Below are positions 54,776 through 64,000 of a stretch of 64,000 bases of DNA, in pieces (the stretch's first letter is position 1; every line of letters begins with the position of its first letter). Source of the DNA: Bacteroidota bacterium (GTDB lineage: Bacteria > Bacteroidota > Ignavibacteria > UBA10030 > UBA8401); contig JAJYOK010000017.1 of assembly GCA_021796215.1 (NCBI GenBank), positions 1 through 64,000 of the forward strand. Direction: 5' to 3'. A program made the position numbers and the translations under genes. The notes under the pieces are model-generated. The model was not told the DNA's origin. It saw nothing but the letters and a program-made list of their open reading frames with translations, and ran no database searches.

Positions 54776-55879
54776 TCAAATTACACTTTCAGTTTCTTTG
54801 TCAAAGAAATGGGCTTTCGACATATCAAAAGCGAATTCAATATTGCGTCCGGCTTCTGGCTCTTCTTTTGCAGCAATCCGTGCTACATACTGTGTATCGC
54901 TTCCTGTCGTGAAATAAACATAGATCTCATTCCCCATCGGTTCAACAACATCCACCTTAGCTTTTGTATACGCAAAAGATTGACTTTTCGCCGTAGACTT
55001 ATCAAAAATGTGTTCGGGGCGCACGCCAAGCCACACTTCTTTCCCGGCATAATGACGCATGCGCTGAACATCGCCTTTTCTGATTTTCAAACGAACCTTC
55101 GTTCCTTTTTCAGCGAACTCTAATCCTTTACCGTTCACAATTGTCCCGTTCATAAAATTCATCGCAGGGCTGCCAATAAAGCCGGCAACAAATTTATTTA
55201 TAGGATTGTGATAGAGATTGAGCGGTGTGTTAATCTGTTGAACAATACCGTCTTTCATCACCACAATTCGGTCGCCCATTGTCATCGCCTCGGTTTGGTC
55301 ATGCGTAACATATATCATTGTGGCGCCAAGACGCTGATGAAGTTTTGAAATTTCTGTACGCATTTGTACACGAAGCTTCGCATCGAGGTTGCTCAGCGGC
55401 TCATCAAATAAAAAGACTTTCGGCTTGCGGACAATCGCTCTGCCCAATGCAACGCGCTGGCGCTGGCCGCCGGAAAGCGCTTTCGGTTTTCGGTTGAGAA
55501 ACTCTTCGATGTTCAATATCTGCGCCGCTTCGTGAACGCGCTGCTCAATTTCAGGTTTGGGGAACTTGCGCAGCTTCAAACCGAACGCCATGTTTTCGTA
55601 CACCGTCATATGCGGATAGAGCGCATAATTTTGAAAGACCATAGCAATGTCTCTGTCTTTCGGCGCAACATCATTCACCACTGTGCCGTCAATGGAAATC
55701 GTTCCGCTTGAAATTTCTTCAAGCCCGGCAATCATGCGAAGCGTTGTCGTCTTGCCGCAGCCCGATGGACCAACAAGCACAACAAATTCTTTGTCGTTGA
55801 TATCAACGTTAACATCTTTCACCGCAACGACACCGCCATCATAGACCTTACGAACATTTTCCAAACGAACACTTGCCAC
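54776..55879 (-). CDS. ugpC: ABC transporter ATPase, UgpC/MalK type
   Basis: A 367-residue sugar-importer-type ATPase. Walker A is GPSGCGKTTT, the signature LSGGQRQRVALGRA, and Walker B FLFDEPLSNLD, with THDQTEAM as the switch His. The C-terminal 130 residues are TOBE/OB domains. No permease or binding protein is adjacent, so like MsmX it may power several importers. It follows aroA by 12 bases. Confidence 0.92.
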   Translation of the reverse strand: MASVRLENVRKVYDGGVVAVKDVNVDINDKEFVVLVGPSGCGKTTTLRMIAGLEEISSGTISIDGTVVNDVAPKDRDIAMVFQNYALYPHMTVYENMAFGLKLRKFPKPEIEQRVHEAAQILNIEEFLNRKPKALSGGQRQRVALGRAIVRKPKVFLFDEPLSNLDAKLRVQMRTEISKLHQRLGATMIYVTHDQTEAMTMGDRIVVMKDGIVQQINTPLNLYHNPINKFVAGFIGSPAMNFMNGTIVNGKGLEFAEKGTKVRLKIRKGDVQRMRHYAGKEVWLGVRPEHIFDKSTAKSQSFAYTKAKVDVVEPMGNEIYVYFTTGSDTQYVARIAAKEEPEAGRNIEFAFDMSKAHFFDKETESVI

Positions 55880-55891
55880 GGAAATGCCTCT

Positions 55892-57175
55892 TTAATTGGT
55901 TAATGATTGAAGGGTAGTCCAAAAGGACGGATAAGAAATATCAACACATTCAGCGTTTTCTATGATCGAAGTTCCGTTCATCGCGTTGCCGGCAATTCCA
56001 AATGCCATTGCGATACGATGATCACTAAAGCTTCGAAACCTGGATGAAAGTAAAAAATTTTTTGCTTCAAATGCAAATCCGTCTTCCCTTTCCTCCACAT
56101 CAATGCCCATCGAAGTAAGATTGTTGCAAATAGCTGACAAACGGTCACATTCTTTATGACGCAGTTCCGCTGCATCTCTCACTTCAAACGTGCCGTTTGC
56201 AAAGGCGGCAGCGACGGAAAGAATTGGAATTTCGTCTATGACATTCGGAATAACATCTCCTGCGATCGTTCGGCTTGTAGTGAGAAAAGAGCTTTCAACA
56301 TGGATGTCTCCAATCGGTTCGCCGCCAATCTCTTTTGCATTTTCGATTTTGATCTTTCCTCCCATTTCCTGAAGGATGCGGAGAAATCCTATCCGCGTGG
56401 GATTAATACCGACATTTTTGATAACAATATCAGAATGCGGATTAAGAAGAGCCGCCACGACAAAAAAAGCCGCTGAAGACGGGTCGCCGGGAATGAAAAA
56501 ATTCCGCGCTTCTACTTCTTTTCCACCAGACACAGAAACAATCTTCTTCCCGTCTTCTGAAACGACTGCCAATCCCAACATACGCTCTGAGTGATCACGC
56601 GATTGTTGAGACTCTATCACGTGCGTTTCACCTTCGGCAAACAAGCCGGCAAGTAAAACGGCAGACTTTACCTGAGCACTTGGAATCGGCATTTCATAAT
56701 CAATTCCCCGAAGATGCTTTGACGGACGAATTTTCAGCGGCGCTGTAAATTTTTCCGTTCCAGAAATATTTCCGCCCATAAGAACCAGCGGCTCAATGAT
56801 CCGCTTCATCGGACGGCGGCGAAGATATTCATCTCCGGTCAGCTCGCTTTCGAAATTCTGCCCAATAAGAATCCCGGACAACAACCGCATTGTCGTCCCG
56901 GAATTTCCAGCATCAAGCGGATGCTTCGGTGATTGGTAGCTATGAATTCCTTTACCGGAAATAGTGCAAACGTTTCCGTTCCGGCGCGTTTCAACGCCAA
57001 GCGCTTCAATACAATGAAGCGTGCTGAGCGGATCTGCCGCTTCAAGAAATCCTTCTATCGCCGTTTCTCCGCGCGCTAACGAACCTATCATCACCGCCCG
57101 GTGAGAAATTGATTTATCGCCGGGCACAGTGATTTCTCCGCGCAACGGCTTATTTCCGGTGATTGTTTTATCCAT
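55892..57175 (-). CDS. aroA: 3-phosphoshikimate 1-carboxyvinyltransferase (EPSP synthase)
   Basis: A 427-residue enzyme of the shikimate pathway joining PEP and shikimate-3-phosphate. VPGDKSISHRAV (with the PEP-binding Lys and Arg) opens it, and LDAGNSGTTMRLL follows near residue 85. DRLSAI and FSDHRIAMAFG close the active site. I chose MDKTITG at 57175; a start at 57220 would add 15 residues not typical of the family. Confidence 0.95.
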   Translation of the reverse strand: MDKTITGNKPLRGEITVPGDKSISHRAVMIGSLARGETAIEGFLEAADPLSTLHCIEALGVETRRNGNVCTISGKGIHSYQSPKHPLDAGNSGTTMRLLSGILIGQNFESELTGDEYLRRRPMKRIIEPLVLMGGNISGTEKFTAPLKIRPSKHLRGIDYEMPIPSAQVKSAVLLAGLFAEGETHVIESQQSRDHSERMLGLAVVSEDGKKIVSVSGGKEVEARNFFIPGDPSSAAFFVVAALLNPHSDIVIKNVGINPTRIGFLRILQEMGGKIKIENAKEIGGEPIGDIHVESSFLTTSRTIAGDVIPNVIDEIPILSVAAAFANGTFEVRDAAELRHKECDRLSAICNNLTSMGIDVEEREDGFAFEAKNFLLSSRFRSFSDHRIAMAFGIAGNAMNGTSIIENAECVDISYPSFWTTLQSLTN

Positions 57176-57256
57176 ATTGAAAATCACGTCAGAAGCAGAG
57201 AAGAAAAATTCCTCCCTCATTCAGACGGAAGGAATTTGTTCATTCAATGTTTCATC

Positions 57257-59368
57257 TCACTGTGCCGGCGTTTCCTGTTTCTTTTTACTGTCGCCAAGCA
57301 AAACAGCTTTGCGGCTGAGATTCAACCGGCCTCTGTCATCAATTTCAACAAGCTTAACTTCAAGCACGTCTCCTACTTTAACAAAATCTGACACTTTCTC
57401 AATTCGCTTCGTGTCAAGTTGGGAAACATGAACTAGTCCTTCCCTGCCCGGTAAAATTTCAACAAAGGCACCGAAGTCCATAATTTTCTTCACGGTGGCG
57501 GTATATGTTTTGCCAACTTCCGGAACCTCAGTAATTTTTTTCACCATCGTGACCGCTTGATCGCTCGCTTCTTTTGAAGTCGCAGCAACAACGACAGTGC
57601 CGTCATCTTCGATATTGATTTCAGCTCCTGACGAACTAACGATTCCCCGAATTGTTTTTCCGCCCGGACCGATAACAGCACCGATCATATCAACAGGGAT
57701 CTTGAATGTAGTTAAGCGCGGCGCGTACTGACTCAAATCAGCGTGAGGCGACGCGATAGTTGCTTCCATAATGGAAAGAATGTGCATCCGCCCTTCCTTT
57801 GCCTGAGCGAGTGCGCGTTCCATAATTTCAGTAGAAATACCTTTGATCTTGATATCCATTTGGAATGCTGTAATGCCATCGCGCGTGCCGGCAACCTTAA
57901 AGTCCATATCGCCTAAATGATCTTCGTTGCCGAGAATATCGCTCAACACTTCTACCTGTTCGCTTTCTTTTATCAAACCCATCGCAATTCCTGCAACAGG
58001 TTTCGACAAAGGAACACCCGCATCGAACAATGCCAGCGAGCCTGCGCATACCGTTGCCATCGAAGACGAACCGTTCGATTCGAGAATATCGGAGACAATG
58101 CGAATTGTGTATGGAAATTCTTTTTCACCGGGCACAAGGTTTATCAGTGAGCGTTCAGCGAGATTGCCGTGCCCAACTTCACGGCGGCTTGTTCCGAGTC
58201 TTTTTATTTCTCCGACGCTGAAGGGCGGAAAATTGTAATGCAGCATAAAACGCCGCGCGGTTTCGGGCTGCAAGCCGTCAAGAATCTGTTCATCGAGTTT
58301 CGTCCCAAGCGTCACTGTCGTCAGCGATTGTGTTTCACCCCGCGTGAACAACGCCGAACCGTGTGTTCTCGGCAAAACGCCGATGTCGCAAGTGATCGGA
58401 CGTATGTCCGTCAGTCCGCGCCCGTCGAGCCGTTTCTTTTTCTGCAGGATCATTGAGCGCATTTCTTCTTTCTCAATATCATGCAGTATTTCGTTGATCG
58501 CAATTTCCTGTTCAGGGTATTTTTCGCTTAACGCAGAAAGAATTTCCTGTGCAATTGCTTCATTGGCTTGGGATCTTTCTTCTTTCGCAAGAACAGTGTT
58601 GACTGTCGAACGTATTTTTTCTGTCGCAAGGGACCTAACTTCTGCAACCATCTCCGCGCTCACATCGGGAATTTTCATTTCCCGCTTTGCTTTGCCGATT
58701 TCTGCAGCAAGTTCTTTCTGCAGCGCGCAAATTTTCTTGATCGCTTCATGTCCGAACTTAAGTGCGGCAAGCATGTCCGCTTCAGAAATCTCTCGCGATT
58801 CGCCTTCGACCATTACTATAGAATCATCGGTACCGGCAACGGTTACATCCATGTCGCTTGTTTCAAGCGACTGAAACGTCGGATTGATAACAAATTGACC
58901 ATTGATCCTGCCGACACGGACCTCAGCAATCGGCCCATCGAACGGGCAATTGGAAACCATGAGTGCGGCAGACGCAGCGCAAGCGCCAAGAACGTCCGCA
59001 TCATTTTGCTGGTCGGACGAAAAAACATTAACGATGATTTGCATCTCGTTATGATACCACGATGGAAACATCGGCCGTATAGGACGATCAATAAGGCGGG
59101 CGGAAAGGACTTCTTTATCCGTTGGACGCCCTTCTCTTTTCAAAAAACCTCCCGGAATTTTTCCTGCAGCAGCCATCTTTTCGCGGTATTCTACTTGCAG
59201 AGGGAAATAATCCATACCTTCCGCCGGTTTTTTCGCCGCAACAACAGTGGCGAGCACCATTGTATCTGCGTAACGCGCCATCACTGCGCCATCTGCTTGT
59301 TTCGCAAAGCGTCCGACTTCAAAGGAGAGAACGCCGTTGCCAATTTGAATTTCTTTCTTTACTACCAT
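57257..59368 (-). CDS. pnp: Polyribonucleotide nucleotidyltransferase
   Basis: A 703-residue 3'-5' phosphorolytic exoribonuclease. Two RNase PH domains flank a helical domain; MDFKVAGTRDGITAFQMDIK carries active-site residues of the second. A KH domain (MIGAVIGPGGKTIRGI) and an S1 domain (GKTYTATVKKIMDFGAFVE) end the protein. The start MVVKKEIQIG at 59368 fits the family; the in-frame ATG-less extension to 59416 does not. It lies after rpsO, the classical order. Confidence 0.96.
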   Translation of the reverse strand: MVVKKEIQIGNGVLSFEVGRFAKQADGAVMARYADTMVLATVVAAKKPAEGMDYFPLQVEYREKMAAAGKIPGGFLKREGRPTDKEVLSARLIDRPIRPMFPSWYHNEMQIIVNVFSSDQQNDADVLGACAASAALMVSNCPFDGPIAEVRVGRINGQFVINPTFQSLETSDMDVTVAGTDDSIVMVEGESREISEADMLAALKFGHEAIKKICALQKELAAEIGKAKREMKIPDVSAEMVAEVRSLATEKIRSTVNTVLAKEERSQANEAIAQEILSALSEKYPEQEIAINEILHDIEKEEMRSMILQKKKRLDGRGLTDIRPITCDIGVLPRTHGSALFTRGETQSLTTVTLGTKLDEQILDGLQPETARRFMLHYNFPPFSVGEIKRLGTSRREVGHGNLAERSLINLVPGEKEFPYTIRIVSDILESNGSSSMATVCAGSLALFDAGVPLSKPVAGIAMGLIKESEQVEVLSDILGNEDHLGDMDFKVAGTRDGITAFQMDIKIKGISTEIMERALAQAKEGRMHILSIMEATIASPHADLSQYAPRLTTFKIPVDMIGAVIGPGGKTIRGIVSSSGAEINIEDDGTVVVAATSKEASDQAVTMVKKITEVPEVGKTYTATVKKIMDFGAFVEILPGREGLVHVSQLDTKRIEKVSDFVKVGDVLEVKLVEIDDRGRLNLSRKAVLLGDSKKKQETPAQ

Positions 59369-59433
59369 AGTATTTTCACTTTCGTTCGTGACAAGAACGC
59401 GCTGGAATTTCCACACGCGTTTGATTCTATTAT

Positions 59434-59703
59434 TTATTTCCGAATATCGAGTTCTTTAATAATCTTACGATAACGCTCAATATCTTTATCCATTAAATAA
59501 TCGAGCAAGCGGCGGCGCTTCCCGACCATTTTCAGCAAACCCAGCCGCGAATGATGATCCTTCTTATGGGCATCAAAATGCGGCGACAGCGCATTGATGT
59601 TCGCGGTGAGAATTGCAATCTGCACTTCCGGTGTTCCGGAATCGCCGGCAGATTTCCCGAATTTTTTCACGAGTTCAGCTTTTTCTGTTTTTGAAATTGA
59701 CAT
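59434..59703 (-). CDS. rpsO: 30S ribosomal protein S15
   Basis: An 89-residue S15 with [36 protein letters not shown] and the end ELDIRK typical of the family. It binds the central domain of 16S rRNA and usually represses its own mRNA. The start follows AAGGAG. Confidence 0.98.
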   Translation of the reverse strand: MSISKTEKAELVKKFGKSAGDSGTPEVQIAILTANINALSPHFDAHKKDHHSRLGLLKMVGKRRRLLDYLMDKDIERYRKIIKELDIRK

Positions 59704-59740
59704 GGGTGCTCCTTTATTTGAAGTTATGATAGACTCTCTC

Positions 59741-59766
59741 TGCCAAAGGCTGATCAGCCAATGGCG
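59741..59766. repeat. Palindromic repeat over the ribF stop codon
   Basis: GGCTGATCAGCC (59748-59759) with outer GCC / GGC arms. It supplies the last codons and stop of ribF. The same core lies inside lnt. Confidence 0.7.
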
Positions 59767-60719
59767 GAAATAATTTTCATTCCGGTTTTTTTGTCATCGT
59801 TCATCTGCGCAATCAACGCATCTACTGATTGAAACTTTTGTTCGTCGCGGATCCATTCAATGCACTCGACAGTGATCGGGCGTTCATAAATGTCTTCGTT
59901 GAAATCATAAATATAAACTTCTACTTTTCTTGGATGTGAATCAAAAAATGTCGGCAAGACGCCGATGTTCATCAAGCCATAGTGCCACGATGAATCTACT
60001 AGAACTCGAACTGCATAGATGCCGTTATGCGGCACCAGCTTCCGCTGATCGCTAATCTGCACGTTTGCGGTAGGAAAACCGAGCGTTCGGCCGCGCTTGT
60101 CGCCGCGAATAATGGTTCCGCTAAAACTATACCGTCGCCCGAGCAATCTGTTTGCATCTTGAACCTTTCCTTCGTGAAGCAGCGAGCGAATACGGGAACT
60201 GCTCACAACATCATCACCGGCCTTGAATGGCTGCTCTGCAACCACAGAGAATTGAAATTCGTTGCCAAGTTCAAGCAATTCTTTCAAACCAGCTTCTCTG
60301 TCCCTGCCAAAGGAATGGTCATATCCTTCTATCACTTCGCTCACGCCAATGCCGTTGATAATGTATTCCATATAAAAGTCGCGGAACGATTTACGCGAAA
60401 ACTCATACGTAAAGCTGATGACCACCGTAACATCAATATCCAATTGTTCGAGCAGCTGTAATTTTTCTTGATGCGTCGTCAGAATTTCCGGGGGCTGAAC
60501 TGTGCGTCCGCCATTCAACGATGGTTTATGCGCCGAAAGTACTTCTTTCGGGTGCGGATCAAACGTCACCACTACGCTTCTACCGTTCCGTTCTTGTGCA
60601 CGAGCCGCAACCTCGCGGATAATTTTTTGGTGTGCACGATGCACTCCGTCAAACGTTCCGACTGTGATAACGGAATTCTTATTTTTTTCAATATCAGTTA
60701 TCGAGGTGATGACCTTCAT
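59754..60719 (-). CDS. ribF: Bifunctional riboflavin kinase/FAD synthetase
   Basis: A 321-residue enzyme making FMN and FAD. The N-terminal adenylyltransferase shows [13 protein letters not shown] and [11 protein letters not shown]. The C-terminal kinase shows [20 protein letters not shown]. It sits between truB and rpsO, the usual order. Its stop codon is formed by a palindromic repeat. Confidence 0.96.
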   Translation of the reverse strand: MKVITSITDIEKNKNSVITVGTFDGVHRAHQKIIREVAARAQERNGRSVVVTFDPHPKEVLSAHKPSLNGGRTVQPPEILTTHQEKLQLLEQLDIDVTVVISFTYEFSRKSFRDFYMEYIINGIGVSEVIEGYDHSFGRDREAGLKELLELGNEFQFSVVAEQPFKAGDDVVSSSRIRSLLHEGKVQDANRLLGRRYSFSGTIIRGDKRGRTLGFPTANVQISDQRKLVPHNGIYAVRVLVDSSWHYGLMNIGVLPTFFDSHPRKVEVYIYDFNEDIYERPITVECIEWIRDEQKFQSVDALIAQMNDDKKTGMKIISAIG

Positions 60720-60724
60720 AACTC

Positions 60725-61456
60725 TCAGCAGCTTTTCTCACGGATCTGAGCAAGTTCATGCAATCTGGGAATTTGCAGCGCATCAGCAACACTATAATGC
60801 CCGATACGGGTGCGCCTTAATTCTTTCAAATATGCGCCGCAGCCAAGTTTCTTTCCACAGTCATCAACAAGCGCGCGAATATAGGTTCCCTTCGAACAGA
60901 CAATGCGAAAATGGACCAACGGCAATTGCACCGCCGTGATTTCAATATCGCTGATAAATATCTCGCGTGGCTCACGTTCTATGGTGCGTCCTTTACGCGC
61001 GAATTTATACAGCGGCTTGCCGCTATGCTTTACTGCCGAATACATCGGCGGAATTTGCAGCTGCTTGCCGATGAATGACTGCATCACCTCTTTCACATGC
61101 TCTTCAGAAATTGACGAGAACTCTTTTCGTTCGGAAATTTCTGTTTCAGAATCCAAACTCGGAGTTGAGGCGCCAAGTTCCATCATGCCTTCATATTCTT
61201 TCTCAAGACCTGAAAATTCATCTATCGTCTTTGTTTTTTTTCCCGTGCAAATAATCAGCAAACCGGTCGCTTTGGGATCAAGCGTCCCGGCATGGCCAAC
61301 TTTTTTCACATGAAATAATTGACGCACGCGGTTCACAACATCGAATGATGTCCAATCAAGCGGCTTATCAACCAGCAGCATGTTTCCCTCTTCCGAATCT
61401 GCAATATAATCGGGCGGGAACTCTGTGCTACTTTGTTTTATTGCTGTCGTCATCAT
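60725..61456 (-). CDS. truB: tRNA pseudouridine-55 synthase
   Basis: A 243-residue TruB. GHAGTLDPKATGLL carries the catalytic Asp, with YSAVKHSGKPLYKFAR and SKGTYIRAL further on. The C-terminal PUA domain is absent, giving the short bacterial form. The start overlaps rbfA by 29 bases. Confidence 0.95.
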   Translation of the reverse strand: MMTTAIKQSSTEFPPDYIADSEEGNMLLVDKPLDWTSFDVVNRVRQLFHVKKVGHAGTLDPKATGLLIICTGKKTKTIDEFSGLEKEYEGMMELGASTPSLDSETEISERKEFSSISEEHVKEVMQSFIGKQLQIPPMYSAVKHSGKPLYKFARKGRTIEREPREIFISDIEITAVQLPLVHFRIVCSKGTYIRALVDDCGKKLGCGAYLKELRRTRIGHYSVADALQIPRLHELAQIREKSC

Positions 61457-61787
61457 GAATTTTTTTGATCAAACGCTCAAGGTTTTCCACGTTATCCATT
61501 GTCGTGTCGCTATAGAACTGCAAATCGGGCGTAAAGCGCATATTCAAGTGAGAAGCAAGCAGAGCGCGAATCTGAGGCTTTTCGTGCTCAAGCCGCGCCA
61601 TCGTCATCGTCCGCTGCTGATTATTTCCAAAAACACTGATGTACACTTTTGCTAATTTCAAATCTGCCGTAACGCGCACTTCGGTCACCGTGCTGAATCC
61701 CAGATCGCCGCCGCTGTATTCACGGCTGATAATTGTTCCTAATTCGTGCCGTATCACTGAAGCGACACGCTCTGTACGAATTGACAT
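61428..61787 (-). CDS. rbfA: Ribosome-binding factor A
   Basis: A 119-residue RbfA, a KH-like factor for 30S maturation in the cold. RTERVASVIRHELGTII opens it as in the family, and LKLAKVYISVFG and FTPDLQFYSD follow. I chose ATG 61787, seven bases after AAAGGA; the frame is open up to 61901 but that stretch would overlap infB and does not belong to the family. Confidence 0.93.
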   Translation of the reverse strand: MSIRTERVASVIRHELGTIISREYSGGDLGFSTVTEVRVTADLKLAKVYISVFGNNQQRTMTMARLEHEKPQIRALLASHLNMRFTPDLQFYSDTTMDNVENLERLIKKIHDDDSNKTK

Positions 61788-61875
61788 CTCTGCATCCTTT
61801 CCTTCCGCCAAAAAGTGAAGTCCCTCAGCAACAAAGGGATTTTCATTCAACAAGCGAAAATGATTCTTGAACATT

Positions 61876-64000
61876 TCAGAGCGTGCGTTTTGTTTCGACA
61901 AGCTTAAATGCTTCGATCACATCGCCGACTTTGATGTCGTTGAAATTTTCAAGCCCGATACCGCATTCAAAGCCTTGTTCAACTTCCCGCACATCGTCCT
62001 TGAATCGTTTCAGCGACGCAATACCGCCTTCAAACACTGCCACACCATCGCGCACCAGCCGAATCTTATTGTTCCGCGTGATGGTTCCATCGGTAACATA
62101 ACACCCTGCTATTGTACCGATCTTCGGCACTTTAAATGTCTCGCGCACTTCAACCGTTGCCGTAATTTCTTCCGTCACAGTCGGAGCGAGCAATCCTTCA
62201 AGCGCATTGCGCACTTCATCTATCGCGTTGTAAATAATGTTATGACTTCTAATATCAACTTTTTCATGCTCGGCTAAACGACGCGCATTCAGGTTCGGAC
62301 GAACATTGAAGCCGATGATGATCGCGCCCGATGCCGCCGCTAACAACACATCCGTCTCTGAAATTGCTCCGACCCCTTTGTGAATAACATGTACTTTTAC
62401 CTCGTCTGTTGAAAGCTTCATAAGGGAATCAGATAATGCTTCCACAGAACCGTCTACATCGCCTTTCACAACGAGCGATAATTCGCGCACTTGCTGGCCT
62501 GCCTGAATTTGCTTCGAAATATCGTCGAGTGTAATAAAATGAATCTGCCGGAAATCTTGTTCACGTTTCAGCTGCTGGCGCTTCAGACTGATCTCGCGCG
62601 CAGTTCGATCGGAGTCTAACGCCACAAATTGATCGCCGGCTTGCGGAATACCATCGAATCCAAGAAGCTGAACCGGTGTTGACGGTCCCGCCGCTTCAAC
62701 ACGCTTGCCCCGCTCGTCGAACATCGCTTTCACTTTTCCGCTGTAGATTCCTCCGATGAACGGATCGCCGACACGCAGCGTTCCTTTTTGCACCAGAATG
62801 GTCGCCAAAATTCCTTTTCCTTTATCCAGCTGCGCTTCAACAACTGCCCCGCGTGCGTAGCGGCTCGGATTTGCTTTCAATTCAAGAATTTCTGCTTCGA
62901 GCAGGATTTTCTCGAGTAGAAGCTCAACATTCTTTCCACTGCGGGCAGAGACTTCAACAGATTGAAATTTTCCGCCCCATTCTTCAACAAGCACGCCTTT
63001 ATCCGCAAGCTGCTGGCGGATGCGGTCAGGGTTTGCTTCCGGCTTATCAACTTTGTTGATGGCAATAATGATAGGAACATTCGCTGCACGGGCGTGACTG
63101 ATTGCTTCAAGCGTTTGAGGCATGACGTTATCTTCTGCCGCAACAACCAGAACAACAATGTCAGTGAGCTGCGCTCCGCGCGCACGCATTGCGGTGAACG
63201 CTTCGTGACCCGGCGTATCAAGAAAGGTAATATTTTTTCCGCTTTCGAGAGTTACTTCATACGCGCCGATGTGCTGTGTAATTCCGCCCGCTTCGCCTGC
63301 AACAACGTTTGTGCGGCGGATATAATCGAGCAATGATGTTTTCCCGTGATCAACATGTCCCATAATTGTCACAACAGGGGCGCGGCTGCGGAGCGATTCC
63401 TCGGGATCAGAAACATCTTCAAGCGCATCAACTGTGAACTCTTCGTGAAATTCTACCTGAAAACCAAATTCGTCTGCAAGCAGTGTTATGTTGTCCTTGT
63501 CAAGACGTTGATTGATGGAAACCATCAATCCAAGTCCGATGCACTTTGCAATAACATCGGCAACCGGAACACCCATCAGATTGGCAATCTCGCCAACCGT
63601 AACATATTCTGTTACGCGAAGCTTTCCTTTTTCTGATTCCTGCTCTTCGAGCAGACGCGCCTGCTCTTCTTCGCGCGCTCGTTTTCTCCTTCGGCGGGAT
63701 GCGGCGCGGACACTTATTCCGCTCTCATCCATTTCAGCAAGAGTCCGGCGAATAGCTTCTTTGACCTGATCATCGTCAACTTCGTGCAAGCGGACACGTT
63801 TTTTCTTTTTCTTCTTCTTTACAACTTCTTCTGTTTCTGGTTCCTGAAGATTGGTAGATTTATCTTCCTTAACTTTTTTCTTCTTTTTCTTCTTCTTTTT
63901 TTGTTCCTCAGTCTCCGTTGACACATGTACGGCTTCTGCCTTCTCAAGCGCCTCCGTCTCGGCAAGCGACATTCTTCCCTTGATCGTCAGTCCCCTCTTT
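61876..64000 (-). CDS. infB: Translation initiation factor IF-2 (5' end outside window)
   Basis: The GTPase that brings fMet-tRNA to the 30S subunit. A lysine-rich N-terminal region with two poly-Lys runs is followed by the IF2-N domain ([17 protein letters not shown]), the G domain ([25 protein letters not shown]) and the C-terminal beta barrels. An ATG at 63972 exists, but the frame stays open to the window edge and IF-2 of this group is normally longer, so I treat the gene as cut off. It leads the rbfA-truB-ribF-rpsO-pnp cluster. Confidence 0.93.
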   Translation of the reverse strand, partial: KRGLTIKGRMSLAETEALEKAEAVHVSTETEEQKKKKKKKKKVKEDKSTNLQEPETEEVVKKKKKKKRVRLHEVDDDQVKEAIRRTLAEMDESGISVRAASRRRRKRAREEEQARLLEEQESEKGKLRVTEYVTVGEIANLMGVPVADVIAKCIGLGLMVSINQRLDKDNITLLADEFGFQVEFHEEFTVDALEDVSDPEESLRSRAPVVTIMGHVDHGKTSLLDYIRRTNVVAGEAGGITQHIGAYEVTLESGKNITFLDTPGHEAFTAMRARGAQLTDIVVLVVAAEDNVMPQTLEAISHARAANVPIIIAINKVDKPEANPDRIRQQLADKGVLVEEWGGKFQSVEVSARSGKNVELLLEKILLEAEILELKANPSRYARGAVVEAQLDKGKGILATILVQKGTLRVGDPFIGGIYSGKVKAMFDERGKRVEAAGPSTPVQLLGFDGIPQAGDQFVALDSDRTAREISLKRQQLKREQDFRQIHFITLDDISKQIQAGQQVRELSLVVKGDVDGSVEALSDSLMKLSTDEVKVHVIHKGVGAISETDVLLAAASGAIIIGFNVRPNLNARRLAEHEKVDIRSHNIIYNAIDEVRNALEGLLAPTVTEEITATVEVRETFKVPKIGTIAGCYVTDGTITRNNKIRLVRDGVAVFEGGIASLKRFKDDVREVEQGFECGIGLENFNDIKVGDVIEAFKLVETKRTL

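Overview
The window looks like chromosome of a Gram-negative bacterium of the Bacteroidota/Chlorobiota (FCB) group, most plausibly Ignavibacteria or a close relative. The signs are two proteins ending in type IX secretion (T9SS) sorting tails with the NYPNPFNP-type motif, promoter-like sites of the form TTTG-N20-TAnnTTTG before several genes, a BshC gene of the bacillithiol pathway, and an outer-membrane lipid A deacylase-like protein next to Lnt-type lipoprotein processing. The assignment rests on these features, not on a database search.

Layout. 1-6.5 kb: end of a T9SS cargo gene, DUF362 protein, EamA transporter, acylphosphatase, IspF, DedA and PAP2 membrane proteins, an exported cupredoxin and an unknown helical protein. 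6.5-7.6 kb: a gene-free block of nested repeats (126-bp tandem array, long inverted repeats). 7.6-13.8 kb: a complete type I restriction-modification system (hsdM-hsdS-[GIY-YIG]-hsdR) followed by a four-helix-bundle protein. 13.75-14.65 kb: a 21-bp repeat array. 14.6-32.3 kb: mostly housekeeping genes: lnt, threonine aldolase, thioesterase, trpEG, LOG protein, PolX, LiaF-like protein, nth, HD protein, tyrosine phenol-lyase, glcDF, Tat-exported glycosylasparaginase and a TonB-domain protein. 32.3-32.7 kb: tRNA-Leu(CAA) preceded by a broken copy of its own 5' half and a small GIY-YIG gene.

33.4-39.0 kb holds the most unusual locus: five co-directional genes coding for an exported barrel-like protein, an exported TPR protein, a MotA, a MotB, and one polypeptide joining the last periplasmic ring domain and membrane segment of FliF to the middle and C-terminal domains of FliG. 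No rod, hook, filament, export or switch gene lies in the window. The set has the parts for an ion-driven stator and a one-piece rotor without a visible flagellum.

39.0-44.4 kb: YgfZ, a free methionine-R-sulfoxide reductase, a second LOG protein, a SirB1-type protein, tmRNA, DapF and a lipid kinase. 44.4-52.9 kb (minus strand): SDR, YqeY, CvpA, MutS2, biotin carboxylase, biotin carrier protein, PurL. 53.0-54.7 kb: bshC. 54.7-64 kb (minus strand): the classical translation/RNA cluster infB-rbfA-truB-ribF-rpsO-pnp, then aroA and an orphan sugar-type ABC ATPase.

Intergenic space is rich in dispersed palindromic repeats of several families. Some copies have entered genes (nth at both ends, lnt, the ribF stop codon). 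Both GIY-YIG genes sit at repeat or tRNA-duplication boundaries, which suggests small mobile units.
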